Of a stretch of DNA of 64,000 nucleotides, positions 52,278 through 64,000 are shown in pieces. The stretch lies in the NCBI GenBank assembly GCA_963970005.1, contig CAXAMN010006635.1, positions 14,284 to 78,283 of the forward strand, read 5' to 3'. Within the stretch, counting starts at the first letter, position 1. Each line of letters opens with the position of its first letter. The notes beneath the pieces were generated by a model. The model saw only the letters and a program-made list of their open reading frames with translations. It was not told where the DNA came from and did not search any database. The translations under genes were made by a program, and so were the position numbers. The stretch comes from Durusdinium trenchii. Its lineage: Eukaryota > Sar > Dinophyceae > Suessiales > Symbiodiniaceae.

Positions 52278-54204
52278 CGTGTGATTGATCTGTCCCATGT
52301 GTTTCCTCTTTACTTCTGAGGACGAGGATGAAACAAAATAATGAAACACAAACAGGAGGAACTCCGGAAATCCCCAAAATCCCTTGCAGCAATGCAGCCA
52401 CAAACAACCTTATGGCATCTGAAACCTGGAGCTGTGTTGGGAACCGGGAAGAAGGCCTTCATCTCCGCATCCGGACATCTTGGGATCATTGGGCGCCCAA
52501 TATCTCGACCTCCAGTCGATTAACGTTTGGGTGGAAAAGGCACGAAGGCCGCAGGACCCAGGTCGACCGTCTGAAGACCCTCCTAAGCCTCCTTCAAGCC
52601 ACGAAGTGCTTTACGAAAGGATCGCGTCCCGCCAATCCCACGGCAACGCCCGCGTGAACTCGAGATCTCTAGGGGCTCCGCTTTGGCGCCCCCTGCTGCA
52701 GCTGCGGAGGAGAAGGGAGAAGTGACACGAGAACCTCAATATGAAGTCATTCTATGTCATTCTCTTACTTTGACCATCTCAGCGGAGGTAGCCTTTTCTC
52801 TTGGATGAAGAATGACTCTGAGTGACGAACAGAAGAATCTTCGGAAGCGGAGAGTGCACTCTTCAGCGCCATGCTTGCATGGGAAAGTAGCAGGTGAAGG
52901 ATGTTGAGAAACAAATCCGGTGTTTCCCACGACAGGAGGTTGCAAACTGCTCGAATGTGGGTGTGCTGCATTTGTCATGTCCTTCTTAGCCAAGGACTCT
53001 CAAAGGTGACCGACCGTTTGGTTCGGGTTGTAAGGTCAGACACACTGCATACGAGAGCCCAATGATGGTTAGGGATGCTTTGGGAACTTAGGGCAGATTG
53101 AATACTGTCGTGGCATAGGCGGAGGGTCACGCAGGGTACCGTCATGGTGTCCCATTCACTCTCTGCTGCCGCGGTGGTCGAGGGAAATTATTCCGCTGGT
53201 TTCTGGCACTGTATAGGATAATTGATTGGATCTATAACATTTCAATCTCCAAACCAGACTCTGCACAGCTGAGAGTTATAAGCATTGGTACCTTTTGCCA
53301 GCTGTGTGTATATAGTATTAGAATGTATCAGACCATCCGAACTGGAGCGTGTTGACCGTGCTGCCCGAACCAAATCTTCACCTTTGAGGGTCCTTGATTC
53401 TTAGGTTAAAACTGCTCTTGGGCCAGGATTCAATCAACTTGGTTGAACGCACGAAAGGCAAACGAAGTGGAACTGGAATTTGGCATCTCACACCCACCCG
53501 CCTCTCCCGCGCCGTGCCTGCCGGGGCCAAAACAAACTTTGTAGATCTTGGTAGCCTGTAGGTGACCTTTCTTTTAAGGAGGGCCAGGACAAGGTTTGGA
53601 AACTTTATCGCAAATTTTCAGGTATAATACATTCACATGTCGTACCCATGTTTAGGCGCCTTTATTTAGGGAAAAACACAACGCTGTGCTCGAGGATCCA
53701 GTTACAACTTCAGCCGATTTCGGCACGTGCGTCTACCAAAACCAGCAGGCCCTGCAATCAGTTACTGTAGCAACGACTATGGCCTGCCATATTTCCAAAG
53801 AACACAAACAATGATAAAAACACCTTCACCACCTCACACTCGCTATGCGTCAAAACAATGGCAATACATCATTTAAAGACCAAACTCATATAACTTGATT
53901 TTGACCAGGCAGAACACAGTCGGGGATGGAAGTAATCCGCCGATGTCTTTATGAACTATGTATGAGTCTCATGATGTCAGGGTGCAAAAATTCGCATGTA
54001 GAGATCATGAGGTTGCCATGTTTCACTACATACATCATGAGGTCGCGGCAAGAATCCGCCGATGTCATACACAAAAAATTGCATGTAGACATCAAGCCGT
54101 GATGAGGTTACAGCAGTAATTCGCATACCAAAAATCCGCCGATCTCCATGTACATGTTTATTTACATTTGTCGTCGCAACCTGTGAGTCTACGATTGAGT
54201 CATC
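52278..54204. other. No gene recognised
   Basis: I see nothing coding. Around 53930-54150, ATCCGCCGATGTC, TTCGCATGTAGA and CATCATGAGGT recur in a degenerate pattern, suggesting old local duplication. Confidence 0.4.
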
Positions 54205-55192
54205 TCAATCTTTGAACACTTTAGCGGTATGGGTGCGTGGTATGCGCACATTTGGGCTCAAGTCAACCAGCGCCAGCCCAATGAGCACCACAGCCCGCTG
54301 AATTTGAAGGTAATGACCACACAGCCGGACCCGACCCGCCGGCTTCCGCTGCTTCCCCTCGGAAGGTCGACGAGCAGCCGCTTCATTCCGGGAACTTTTG
54401 TTTGAGTCTTCGACCAAGCCAGAATCAGAAACCAAGCCTCCATCCACGGTGGCTGCAATCAGCCCAACCGTGGGCAATTTTCGGGAGGTAGTGCTAAATG
54501 CACTGACTGCTCAAACCGGCACAGTACCCTGCGCCAGAAGTATGACACGGTCGAGGCCCAGACCTCAGGGGGACCCGCCCCCTGGTTCACTCCGCCAAAG
54601 GGCGTGTGGCCAAGACAGTTTTTTTCAGCCACTTTTTGAGCGAGTCTTCGCTCGTCTCTGGGCTTGTTGCGCCCCTCCATAATGCCAGGCGAAGGCCAAG
54701 GCACGAGAACACATTGCATCTGTCCAGCGCAACAAAGCCCAAAATAGCAGTTTGTGTCTCATGCGTTCGGCCTGGGGTACGGTGTGGTGCGCGCATCATC
54801 TTCCTGTACTGGTTGCATCTAGTATTGGTGAGGAGCAAAATCCTTCGCGTTCCATCGTCGATGGTTGGGTCATCACGGTCGTGAGCAATGCGCAGCACTT
54901 CTCGCCACTGACCTTGATCTGGTTCTGCGTCGGCATCAATCTTGATTTTGCGCCAGCGATCTCGTTCTGCTTCTGCAATCTCCACAGAAACGCTGGAAGA
55001 TGATGAGTTTCCATCTTCATTCGAAGTCGGTGAGTGCATCAGTATTGGGTCCTCGCCATGGTACGACCGAACAGAAGAAGGTGTGCTTTTCAGGGATGGA
55101 ATCAGTATCGTACCCGATCTACCTTCGATGACCGATGTGAAGCCAACGTGTTGCCAGCGTTGCCCGTGAGATGGATTGAGTGGCTCGAGCAA
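54205..55192 (-). CDS. Possible two-exon gene fragment, unknown function
   Basis: Two consecutive minus-strand frames look protein-like. The first (55192-54587) has a Ser/Glu-rich region, then AEAERDRWRKIKIDADAEPD and REVLRIAHDRDDPTIDDGTR. The second (54477-54205) has IQRAVVLIGLALVDLSPNV and a stop after HTAKVFKD. An intron of about 110 bp between them is plausible. No domain is recognised, and both frames could be chance in this GC-balanced DNA. Confidence 0.25.
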
Positions 55193-55325
55193 ACCTGAGA
55201 AGCAGCACCCTCAAGCGGTACCCTGCAGCAGCTCCAAATCGCACACGGCCACACATCTGGCAGCGGCACCCTGAAGCAGCACCAGCGCCCAAGATCCAAA
55301 GCGCATACGGCCACACCAACTCGAT

Positions 55326-56060
55326 TTACACCAAAACAAGGTTTTGCCAGCCACCGTTTACACCAAACCAGGGTTTACAACAACCACCATATTACACTAA
55401 ACCACGGTGTACACCAACCAACGTTTACACCAAGCCACGGTTTACACCAACCACCGCTCACACAAAGCCACCTTTTACACCAACCACCGTTTACATCAAA
55501 AAGCAGCTTACACCGTTTTCACCGAACCACGGTATACACCAACCAACCTTTACACCAAACCACCAACCACCGGTTACACCAAACCACGGTTTACACCAAC
55601 CACCGTTTACACCAAGCCACGGTTTGCACGAACCACCGTGTACACCAAGCCACGGTATGCACCAACCACCATTTACACAAAACCACGCTTTATACCAACC
55701 ACCATTTACACCAAGCCACGGTTCACACCAACCACCGTTCACACCCAACCACGGTTTACATCAAACAGCAATTGAACCAATCCGCGGTATACACCAACCA
55801 CGGTTTTCACCAACCAATGCCAATGTTCACACTTACGCCAAACCACTGTTTACCTCAATCACCGTTTACACCCAACCACGGTTTACACCAATCACCATTT
55901 AAACCAATCCGCGGAAAACACCAACCACGGTTTACACCAAAACACTGTTCACACCAAGGACCGTTTACATCCAACCGCGGTTTCCACCAACCACCGTTTG
56001 CATCCAACCATGGTTTACACCAAGCACCGTTTACATCCAACACCGGTTTACACCAACAGC
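55326..56060. repeat. Minisatellite, about 16/32-bp unit
   Basis: About 45 degenerate copies of a 16-bp unit (ACCAACCACCGTTTAC / ACCAAGCCACGGTTTAC) alternate as roughly 32-bp dimers. Three plus-strand frames and one minus-strand frame stay open through it, giving repetitive peptides such as TPTTVYTKPRF. These follow from the repeat and are not evidence of a gene. Confidence 0.9.
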
Positions 56061-56624
56061 GGACACGCCAGCGGCGGTTGAACATTAAAGAAGTAGCTGG
56101 CGGAAAGAACATGACGTAGATCCCCTCAAAAGGCGCAGCTAGGAGTCGAAGCGCGGGGGTGTGGAGGGTTAGCCTGATATATCACAGCATGAACGATTAG
56201 GCACGAAGCTCATCCCAATACAAACTTGCAAAGCAAAGGAGAACTCAGCTAGCATGCTAGCTTTTCGTGACATCTCACCCCCTCGGACTTTTCCTCAGCT
56301 CCCCTCACGCCTGCGACTCATGTAAACCTCGGTGACCCGGCAGAGTGCAGGGTGCGAAGCCTCCTGTCTAGTAATTGGTCTAGTCATGTGAGTTGTGTAG
56401 ACGAAGTTGATGAAGAAACGTATACCGGATCACTACCAGAATGGCTTTACATATGATATTGTGGGGAGTTTTGCTTATTTGTCAACTCATCAACAGTCTA
56501 TCTCTGCCGGCTTGTGTGGCTCTCGGCGGTCAAACAAAGAACATCTACAGAACTCAACGGTGAGTTCTACCCGAACACTATCCGGACGCATCTGACATGG
56601 ACTCAGAACGCGGATGCATCAAAT
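56061..56624. other. No gene recognised
   Basis: Short frames only; nothing recognised. Confidence 0.4.
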
Positions 56625-56754
56625 CTACCTGGACCCTTCAGTTCGTACCTCAGAAAATGTTACATGACCCCCCCCAAAAAACACGGTATTTCATCATATA
56701 TTTTACAATTTAGTAACCATTTTCCGTGGTATGTTCATGGGTCGACTCCAGGTA
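56625..56754. mobile_element. TACCTGGA-family short element, about 130 bp
   Basis: It begins TACCTGGACCCTTCAGTTCG and ends GGGTCGACTCCAGGTA, giving inverted TACCTGGA/TCCAGGTA-type ends. The GTTCGTACCTCAGAAAATG segment matches the family. The interior is AT-rich and differs from other copies. Confidence 0.6.
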
Positions 56755-58199
56755 CATTGGGCAGTGTCGGACTCAGTTCATTCCACTGGGCCGGTGGCCA
56801 CTTAGGGACCTCTTTCCATCCCTTTAACCCTTATTAAGTCTGAAGGTGGTCAACTATATACCTCGACTTTGGATAGACAATTCTTGCGCCAAATCAATAT
56901 GATATCTCTTTTATGGGTCAAAGCCAGTACCTCGCATCATGCATCCAACACCTTGTGTATAGATGTCCCAGCCCTAGATGCGCGGCCACCTCTAAACCAA
57001 ATGAGGCCAGGGAAACTGCTGGATGGGACTCACAGGCCTGGTCCTGGTCGTTTTGACCCAACACCAAGAGCTGGCAGCCACTGGGTCCACCCTGTGTCCT
57101 CACGAGTTGAGCCAGTTGTCATGTTGAAATCAATTCAAGACCTGCTTCCTGCTGTGAATGTGATCAGGTGGTCTCAAACTCCCGTGACTTCCTGTTCCAA
57201 CAACTACAAATCATCCTGTGGCATCGAAAAAAACAAGCTACCCTTAGAAGTCAGTATATGTGTTCGCTGAAAGCGTCATCTTCACTCCAAAAAGCGGAGG
57301 TCAACACTTGGACTTTCCAGCTTGGAAGTTCCGATGCTCTTCCAGCAGCAGCAATAGATTTGATGTCCTTTGTGCATTTTTCACTGCCAAATCACGGAAT
57401 CGTGCAGAAATATGTGCCCTTGAACACGGCGAGTGACCTAGGAAGCGCACCAGTTCCAGGCCAAAACAAGGACTGCTTTAGCCTGGACTACTGCTTTCCC
57501 CAGTGGGAACCTGAAAATATTGGAAAAAACCAGAGGTTACCAATGTGCCAATGAGACTACCCTACGATCTCCAGCCAGGACCCGTGGCATCGTCCAGGAA
57601 TCTTCACCTTCCCCATGCACCGGGACACCCGAGCCCAAACAGCGCTGCAGGCGCTCGCGGATCTGGTGCTCGTCGCTGGAGGCGGAGACGTCCGACCTCA
57701 GGGGCAGGAGGCGTTCATCCATGCCTCAAGCACCGAGCTACCTTGAACGGACTTCCTTCGTAGCCTCTACCCGAAGTCGCCGTTCGTATCTCGGAATATC
57801 GGTAAAAGTGCCTGATTTTTCAGGGTCATGCCCCATTTTGTAAAGTATTTGGAGGGTCCAGATATAATAAAAAAACAGGTGCAACTACACCCATTTTCCG
57901 AAGATTTCCGAGGTAGTACAAACTGAGATCTCCAACCTAGAGAGGTTTGAGCAGCCCTACAGTTCTCTCCCATAATATGTGCCATGAGATGGCCCACCTC
58001 CAGCTACCTCTGTTTCAGTTCGGTTGTTGGGACCGGTTGGGATGGGTGCCAAGTGGGGTCTGTCCCTACCTTCTGAGGATATGGTTCGAGCCCTGAAAAA
58101 ATGTCAATCCTGAAACCGGAAAAACAACCATTGAGACTGCCAAAAAAAAACATCGTAGGGTATCCCAAGAAGCACTCCCTTGATGCCAGCTTGGTGTAA
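56755..58199. other. No gene recognised
   Basis: No supported gene. A further family copy lies at about 57782-57865 (TTCGTATCTCGGAATAT...CAGGGTCATGCCCCATTTT...TTTGGAGGGTCCAG). A minus-strand frame at 57537-57722 contains DEHQIRERLQRCLGSG, which is too short to judge. Confidence 0.4.
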
Positions 58200-58237
58200 A
58201 GGTCTAAGGTCTAGAGGTGTAGAAGCAGAAGGTCTAG

Positions 58238-58610
58238 AGAGATGAAGGTGGTGATGGCGATAAATCATGTTAAATCGTGGTGGTGGTGAGGTGATGTTGG
58301 TGGCGGTGAGTGGCGATGGTGCTGGTAGTGATGGGTGGCGATGAGCGGCGATGGTGTCGGTAGTGATGGTAGTGATGGTGGTGATGGTGGTGATGATGGC
58401 AATGATGGTGGTAATGGTGGTGATGGTGGTGATGGTCGTGGTGAGCTGGCGTTGATCGTGATGATGGTGGTGGTGGTGGCGGTGGTGGTGGTGGTGATGA
58501 AAATGGTGCGTGTGGTGATGGTGATGGCGGTGATGGTGGTGATATTGATGGTGGTGCTGGTGATGTTGATGGTAGTGAAGATGGTGGTGGTGAGGGTGGT
58601 GTATGTGACG
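58238..58610. repeat. GGT/GAT-rich microsatellite
   Basis: An imperfect trinucleotide array of GGT, GAT and GGC units runs for about 370 bp. It forces a His-rich frame on the minus strand and Asp/Gly or Val/Met-rich frames on the plus strand; none is a credible gene. Confidence 0.9.
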
Positions 58611-60220
58611 TTCGCTGATCAAGGCACTCATTTACAAATCTTCTAACACACAGCAACGCATTCTGCTATGGGCCCCTCCACACGACTAGTTGTTACTGGC
58701 TCCCGGCTTAGGGGGCACTGCAAACTTTTCAAGATCTGAGTAGCAGCAATTTCATTTGATGTCGTTTACATCGTTACTTGAAGTTTGAAGCAACATAGAC
58801 CCTGCTACAACTTGCTACAACAGGAAAAATGCAGAAAAATGCAAATGGTACGTCCCACCAATGGCATTTTTCGGACATCGCGCAGCCCTGTCAAGGCGAT
58901 TCGCAGCAAGAGCGCTTCCAAAGACAACATCAAGATGCCATTCGCAGCCAGCGCTGGAGACTTCCTCCAGTTTCTGAAAACGAGTCGCATGTCCAAAGTC
59001 ACGAGTCACTGCACCTGCCACGACATCAGAGCACGCCAACCACCACCATGTCCAAAGCATCGAAATCTGCACATAGACATGGAAACGCTCCTATATATTA
59101 GTCTCCTTCACCTGCCACGAAAAGTCGAATTTGGACCGCCAAAGCACCTTGCGCCTGCCACAAAATGTGATCACAAAGCCCGAAAATGTGCACGCATCAG
59201 CGCAGTCTCGAAGAGCACCCGCGCCGGCCCACCAGATTCTGCGAGCCTGCGCAGTCAAAGTGCACTTCGAAGATCTCAAGGTGAATGATCGAACGTACTG
59301 TAAATAGCAGCGAATTAGCCGGACACGCCGATGAGCACCTCGATCAGACATCCGTCCTTAACTACTACCATACAAGCACCCGTTGTCGTCCCTTTTGGGA
59401 CTTGCCCCATGTGAACGCATGTTTGAAAAAGTCCCTAAGTCAACTCCGGATTCTTTCCCCAATGTGAACGCTGCCAGTTGCACACTCTTTCTTCACCAAG
59501 TCACTCATCCCTCCAGAAACTGAGAAACTTCTTCCGAGCACTGGAAGCTTTTAAGTCGCTCTCTGTATTGTCTAGGAGGTTGAACGAAAGATGTTGGGGT
59601 CCTTAGCAGTAACAGACCCCCAGATTAATTGGACATTAATCCGCATACTCTTTACATCAGAAAAGCCAAATTAAGCCAGATGTGTTGAGATTTTAGATTA
59701 ATAGACAAACTAATATTGGTAGGTACCCTTAAGCAGGCGCAAAATCAACAATCTTGAAAACAAATTGATTTTTTGGGGCTGGATACCAAGCCATTCACAA
59801 TCCTTCAACATCAGAGGGGCGACAAACACAACAAATATGTTGAAATTATTCTGCAGGTTGTTGACATCGGGGCAAGGGCTGGAATAAAAAGACGTGACAT
59901 GTTACATACTGCCAGATCAATTTCTGAAAGAGACTCACATTGTAATAAATGGTTGAATTTGCAAAAAATATTGTTTATTTTGGCGCGTTGTCCTTTTGTA
60001 CGTTCAGATAAGTCAATCTTCCAGTTTTATGGGTTCGACCGAACTCGTTGGCACTCCTCAAAGAAGGCCACCGGATTTGGAGCGAGGGTCTTTCACATCC
60101 CAAACTCTCCATGCATATTTTGCATATTAGATTGACCCCCCTTATGGAAATCCTATGGAACTCCTTGCAGTCTCCAATCGATGTCCACAGCTTCCTAGCT
60201 TCATCGATGGTGTCCTGTCT
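58611..60220. other. No gene recognised
   Basis: Open frames on both strands overlap and lack domains. No RNA gene or clear repeat is seen. Confidence 0.4.
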
Positions 60221-60436
60221 TCAGTCACCCGACAGCTCGGCGGCCACCCACAAAGTCCCATCGCCGATCTCCTGCAGACGACTCGGACGACTGTCCTGGG
60301 ACCCCACCGTCGAAAATGCCATCCGATCGGCCAGGTCATCCGTAAATCCCATGTATCGATACTCCCAACTCCCAATTGAAATCGGATTATGAAAATCGGC
60401 CAAAGTAAGGAAGGCAGGAAGGAAGGAGTGCAACAT
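60221..60436 (-). CDS. Possible exon, unknown function
   Basis: The minus-strand frame reads ...LADFHNPISIGSWEYRYMGF, then TDDLADRMAFSTVGSQDSRP and ends WVAAELSGD with a stop. The composition is protein-like, with few shadow-frame features. No homologue is recognised and no partner exon is apparent. Confidence 0.25.
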   Translation of the reverse strand: MLHSFLPAFLTLADFHNPISIGSWEYRYMGFTDDLADRMAFSTVGSQDSRPSRLQEIGDGTLWVAAELSGD

Positions 60437-61295
60437 GTATGAATGACGCTGCTGACATGTCCACGAGGCAGCTTGTCTGGATTACAACATCGTATCTGTT
60501 GGTTATTTTCATCCTTGTGAACTTTGTTGTGCGAATCGCATGTTGCCCGATGCCAAGTGGCCAGTGCCATCTCCATCCCAAGCACAAGCCAAAGGAAAGC
60601 AAACAAAGCTTTCCTCTGGCCGGCAGAAAAAAGTGAACAAATGTGATTTGTTGGACCAAGGCTCACTGTGGAATAAAATAACGCAAATTTGTCTGCATGT
60701 ACTTCCAAATTGTCTGATAGGCTTCTCCGTCAAAAAGGCAGTGCGGGCCCTTCAAACGTGACCTTTTCTTATTTTTCTTGGGGCTGATGCAAACCTTCCG
60801 CCAGTCAAGCACAGCCACAGCTCCATGGAAAGCCAATGCGCTGGTCCTGTGTAGCCGGTGGCTCTGAACAAAGCAGGGGCTGTCCAAGCCTGAAAAGTGT
60901 TGACAAAAATGCTCCAACCACCCGGTCCGGGGAGCTATCTCCAACGTGGTCTCATGTGATGAGAGCTGCGCATGCAGCGAAGTCCGAGCGAGCCACTGGA
61001 TGGTGTATGAGGCAGTGCCACCCCCAAGGGCAACGCACGTCTATAGGTAATTAGCACCTCTGGCAAGCTTGCTGCGCTGCTGAGAAGCGAGCTACTTGAA
61101 AGAGCTGCCGCTCGCCTTTCGTGTCCTTCAATGTGCCTTTGCCCTTCTTGGCAACCAGCACCCCCATTAAGGACAAGCACGCTAAAGGCCCCTTCAGAGC
61201 ACAAAGCCAAATCGATCTGCATCAATCGCCCAAGGAGAATCAGCAGGTTCTGTATCTTTCGCGAACCAGATTCTTTGGATCACGGCTCTCCAAAA
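60437..61295. other. No gene recognised
   Basis: Short frames only. Nothing supported. Confidence 0.4.
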
Positions 61296-61406
61296 TACCT
61301 GGAGTTGACACGTTCGTAGCCCAGACAATGAATCTGCGTACCTGTTCTTTGTTCGATCACGTCCCATTTTTAAGGGTAATTAAATATACTTTGGAGAGTC
61401 CAGGTA
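61296..61406. mobile_element. Full-length TACCTGGA-family short element, 111 bp
   Basis: The ends TACCTGGA (61296) and TCCAGGTA (to 61406) are perfect 8-bp inverted repeats. The interior has GTTCGTA, GCGTACCTGTTCTTTG, CACGTCCCATTTTTAAGGGT and ATACTTTGGAGAGT, in the same order as the other copies. It is a small non-autonomous element, and the best-preserved member in the window. Confidence 0.7.
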
Positions 61407-64000
61407 GTAAAAAATTGATAAGTTGAATCGGACGCATCACCTCAATTCAATTCACCTTGCTGATCTTCAATGGCCAATTCCAAGGGCTGGTGCATGTCTC
61501 GTTCACGTGCACTTCAGGGACACAACCGCATGCGCTGCGTGGACACAACGGGAGCGCATAGTGAGTAGAGTTCCTGCCCTCAATCCTTGTGACCAGATCC
61601 TGTCAAGGTTCCACCATTTCCGGTTCGGCTTCTGACCGAGTTCTTGTGGATTACCCTCTACGTCACGACCCTGACAAGAACCACAAATCCGGCCAAATAT
61701 GGCACGTAACACCTGGAGATACGTCTGATGCTACAGCTTCAAGACGTCTGGCGCTGCAGCTCCCAGTAGACACCCCCAAAACGCAGAGATGCGCTTCCGC
61801 TCCTCGTGATCATCGATGACCTTTGTATACCAACGGCGATGCGGTCGCGACGGTGACGGTGACGTTGGGCCGGTCCGATTGTGGGTGTCGCCCCCTTTGA
61901 CTGGTCTTAGCTGTTGGTTCGGGGAAATCGGAAAAGCATGGAAAAGCTGAGGCATGTTAGCCAGATCCTCTTCTGGTGCACGCCCCAGTCAAACTGTGTC
62001 CAGCAACTGTGGTGGCACCCCAGTCGCCAATCGAGCGTACATCAAGAGCTCTGCCAGGACCTACAAAGTGACCCCTTGGAGTGTCTAAGTGACCCCCTTG
62101 AGGGACTATGACTAAGTGACCTTATTCTGAGCTCTGAAACAGTCACGTTGAAGGTCCTGGTGGTGTACATCAACATTTCAAAAATAACCGCATCAGCGCT
62201 TGTAGCCGCAGTGGCCGAGTTTGTCCCACTGATGCAGGATTCATACATGGATCTAGGCGGTCACTTGTCGAGGGCTGAGGTCTTTCTTTTCGTCTTTCTT
62301 CTGTATCTGAATCTGGACCTCCAAGCAACCTGTATACCATGGGTAAGGAACTACCACGTGTTCTTCCAGGAGCATGTCCCAATACTGCTTGGAGACTCTA
62401 GGTAGACCTGCCTGGCCCAAGATTTTGTCTTCAGACTTTGCACCGTTCGCAATCCAATCTGTCTGACTTGGGCATCATTTCGGCCGCCTTGCTTTCAAGG
62501 ATCCCAAAACACCAGAATCCCTTTAGAGAGAAACACTCCATATACACATGAATTATATATATATACACTAAATACAGCCCGGAATCTCTTCTTGAGTATA
62601 GGAACCTTAGCGCAGGTGGCTCGGTGGCCATGAAAATCCCTTTGACCATACTCTTCCCTTCACGGTCAGCCTCGGTGGGACACAGCAAGAGGGCCTGCCG
62701 CAGCGGCAAGCCGCAGCTCACGCGCCGGATCAGGGCCCAGGGAAGTTGGGTGGAAGAAATGGACACCAATCTCAGGGGCCATAAATAATCTCTAAGGAAT
62801 TTTTAGTACGTGTGAAAATCATCTGAACATCCTATTATACTGAGTCATGTTGTGGCACTTCTGTTTTGTTTGTTGCCCCTGTCAGTGGCTTTGCTTTGTG
62901 AGTGCCCTCGGGGCGTAGTCAAAAAGTCCTATTTGCGGGCAACAAACAAGCCATAAGCCATCGAACAAAAGCTGCAGCAACACTTGTCAGGGAGTTTTTC
63001 TTCGATTGAACGAAAACTCACGAGACTCATCCTGTCAAAGCATCACAAGGGTTTCACTGCTAAAGTCCCCACCGAAAAGCCACTGATGCCTGTGGAGAAG
63101 TGGGAGTAGCACTGGCTCTCAGCTTTAAAGTGTTATTCGCAAAGTAAACGTGCTAGGGTATCGTCAGGCATGGAACAAGGGGTTCAGCTTTCTACCTCAA
63201 CCGCTCCGACCTTTCACAAGGCTGACTCAAATCCCAGGGATCCAAATACCTTCTCTCAGAAGGTACGACTGGACCCTCCAATAGGGAATTGATACTGGTG
63301 GCGGTTTGTAGATCGTCAGGGCTCTCTGAGAGCCACCACAGGGGCACAAAGGAATGCTCTACTGCCCCTGACCATCTCGGTTAGTACCTCGAATAGAAAC
63401 ATTGATATCACGCTGCTGTTTTCGCTACAAAATAGATGTTTTCGTTTGATCTGACGGGCGGCCTGACGGGATGTTTGGTACAAACCAAGGACTCGTTCAG
63501 ACACGAGGCATCAAACATCTGATGTTCCAACGTTTTTCGAATCGTTAGAACCTCGTTAGGTGACTGGACATTTACTCGGAACAATCGAAAAAAAAAAAAA
63601 AAACAAACGGACACCTTGCCTTCTTAAACCCCAAAAACCCAGCGCTGTCAGCTCAGATGTCAGCTCAGTCCCTTTTCTTCGCACCCCCGGTGGCTCGGTC
63701 TCCCGGGCGGGACTGGGCGGACACTTCCGCGGCCGCTCCTGGGGACAAAGGACCGAAACGTCGTTTGTCTACGAGGACCTGTTCTGACGGTCGGAGGGTA
63801 CCGATCTGGACTTCAAAGGTAAGTAATGGTAAGTACCCATGTGCTTAGTCCGATAGTCCAAATGTCCATTGTGTTTGTGGGTGTGATTGGGTGTGGGGTG
63901 GAACGGCATCCCCCCACCCCCCAGCCACGGCATGGGACAAATGTATGTTTTTGGTTTCCCCCGCGGTCCAGTTGTCTTGGGGATAGATTGTTGTGATTGA
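61407..64000. other. No gene recognised
   Basis: No convincing gene, RNA or larger repeat. Poly-A near 63589-63604 (A16) and short AT-rich TATATATA near 62556-62566 are simple sequence. CGACTGGACCCTCC near 63266 is an isolated family end. Confidence 0.4.

Noticed and set aside
55180-55902. 240-aa plus-strand ORF
   Set aside because: Most of it is the minisatellite; the non-repeat start has no domain.
58104-58631. 175-aa His-rich ORF on the minus strand
   Set aside because: It is a direct product of the GGT/GAT microsatellite. Other frames over the same bases are equally open, and there is no non-repetitive coding part.

Overview
The window looks like nuclear DNA of a eukaryotic microalga, most likely a dinoflagellate of the Symbiodiniaceae type. 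This is an inference from three things: a very long Ty1/copia element of a kind I associate with those genomes, intron-rich genes with repeats at intron edges, and long gene-poor stretches full of short inverted-repeat elements. No species marker is present.

The centre of the window (9031-40493) is one nested mobile-element complex on the minus strand. The outer element is an LTR retrotransposon. It has identical 109-bp LTRs at 9036-9144 and 40380-40488 (TG...CA ends), a 5-bp target duplication GAACA on both sides, and a G-run polypurine tract. From right to left it encodes Gag with two CCCH fingers, protease, integrase, reverse transcriptase with YVDD, and RNase H. RNase H is followed by a methyltransferase-like domain, and then by three further ORFs where an env-like gene would sit: an SGNH-hydrolase-like protein, a disordered 325-aa protein, and a 700-aa protein with a Tpt1/KptA (RNA 2'-phosphotransferase)-like domain. 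Without the nested insert this element is about 13.6 kb.

Inserted inside its RNase H coding sequence is a 17,832-bp TIR element (15648-33479). It has 127-bp perfect terminal inverted repeats and a 4-bp target duplication ATGG. Removing the insert and one ATGG restores the RNase H frame. The insert carries three intron-containing minus-strand genes: a cytosine-C5 DNA methyltransferase (32808-29751), a DDE-type transposase-like gene (from 29308 to about 24929) and a long gene of unknown function (24299-16469). The methyltransferase and transposase share an acidic LFQDE-DE motif near their N-termini. The likely division of labour is that the transposase and TIRs move the element while the methyltransferase changes the chromatin or methylation state of the element or host; this is inference.

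The flanks (1-9030 and 40494-64000) contain few convincing genes. There is an amino-acid-transporter-like exon near 2.9 kb and a few weak exon candidates on the minus strand at 50.1, 54.2-55.2 and 60.3 kb. The rest is short MITE-like hairpins, several with TACCTGGA/TCCAGGTA ends, a minisatellite (55.3-56.06 kb) and a GGT/GAT-rich microsatellite (58.2-58.6 kb). I saw no rRNA, tRNA or CRISPR array. Exon boundaries of the intron-containing genes are only partly resolved.
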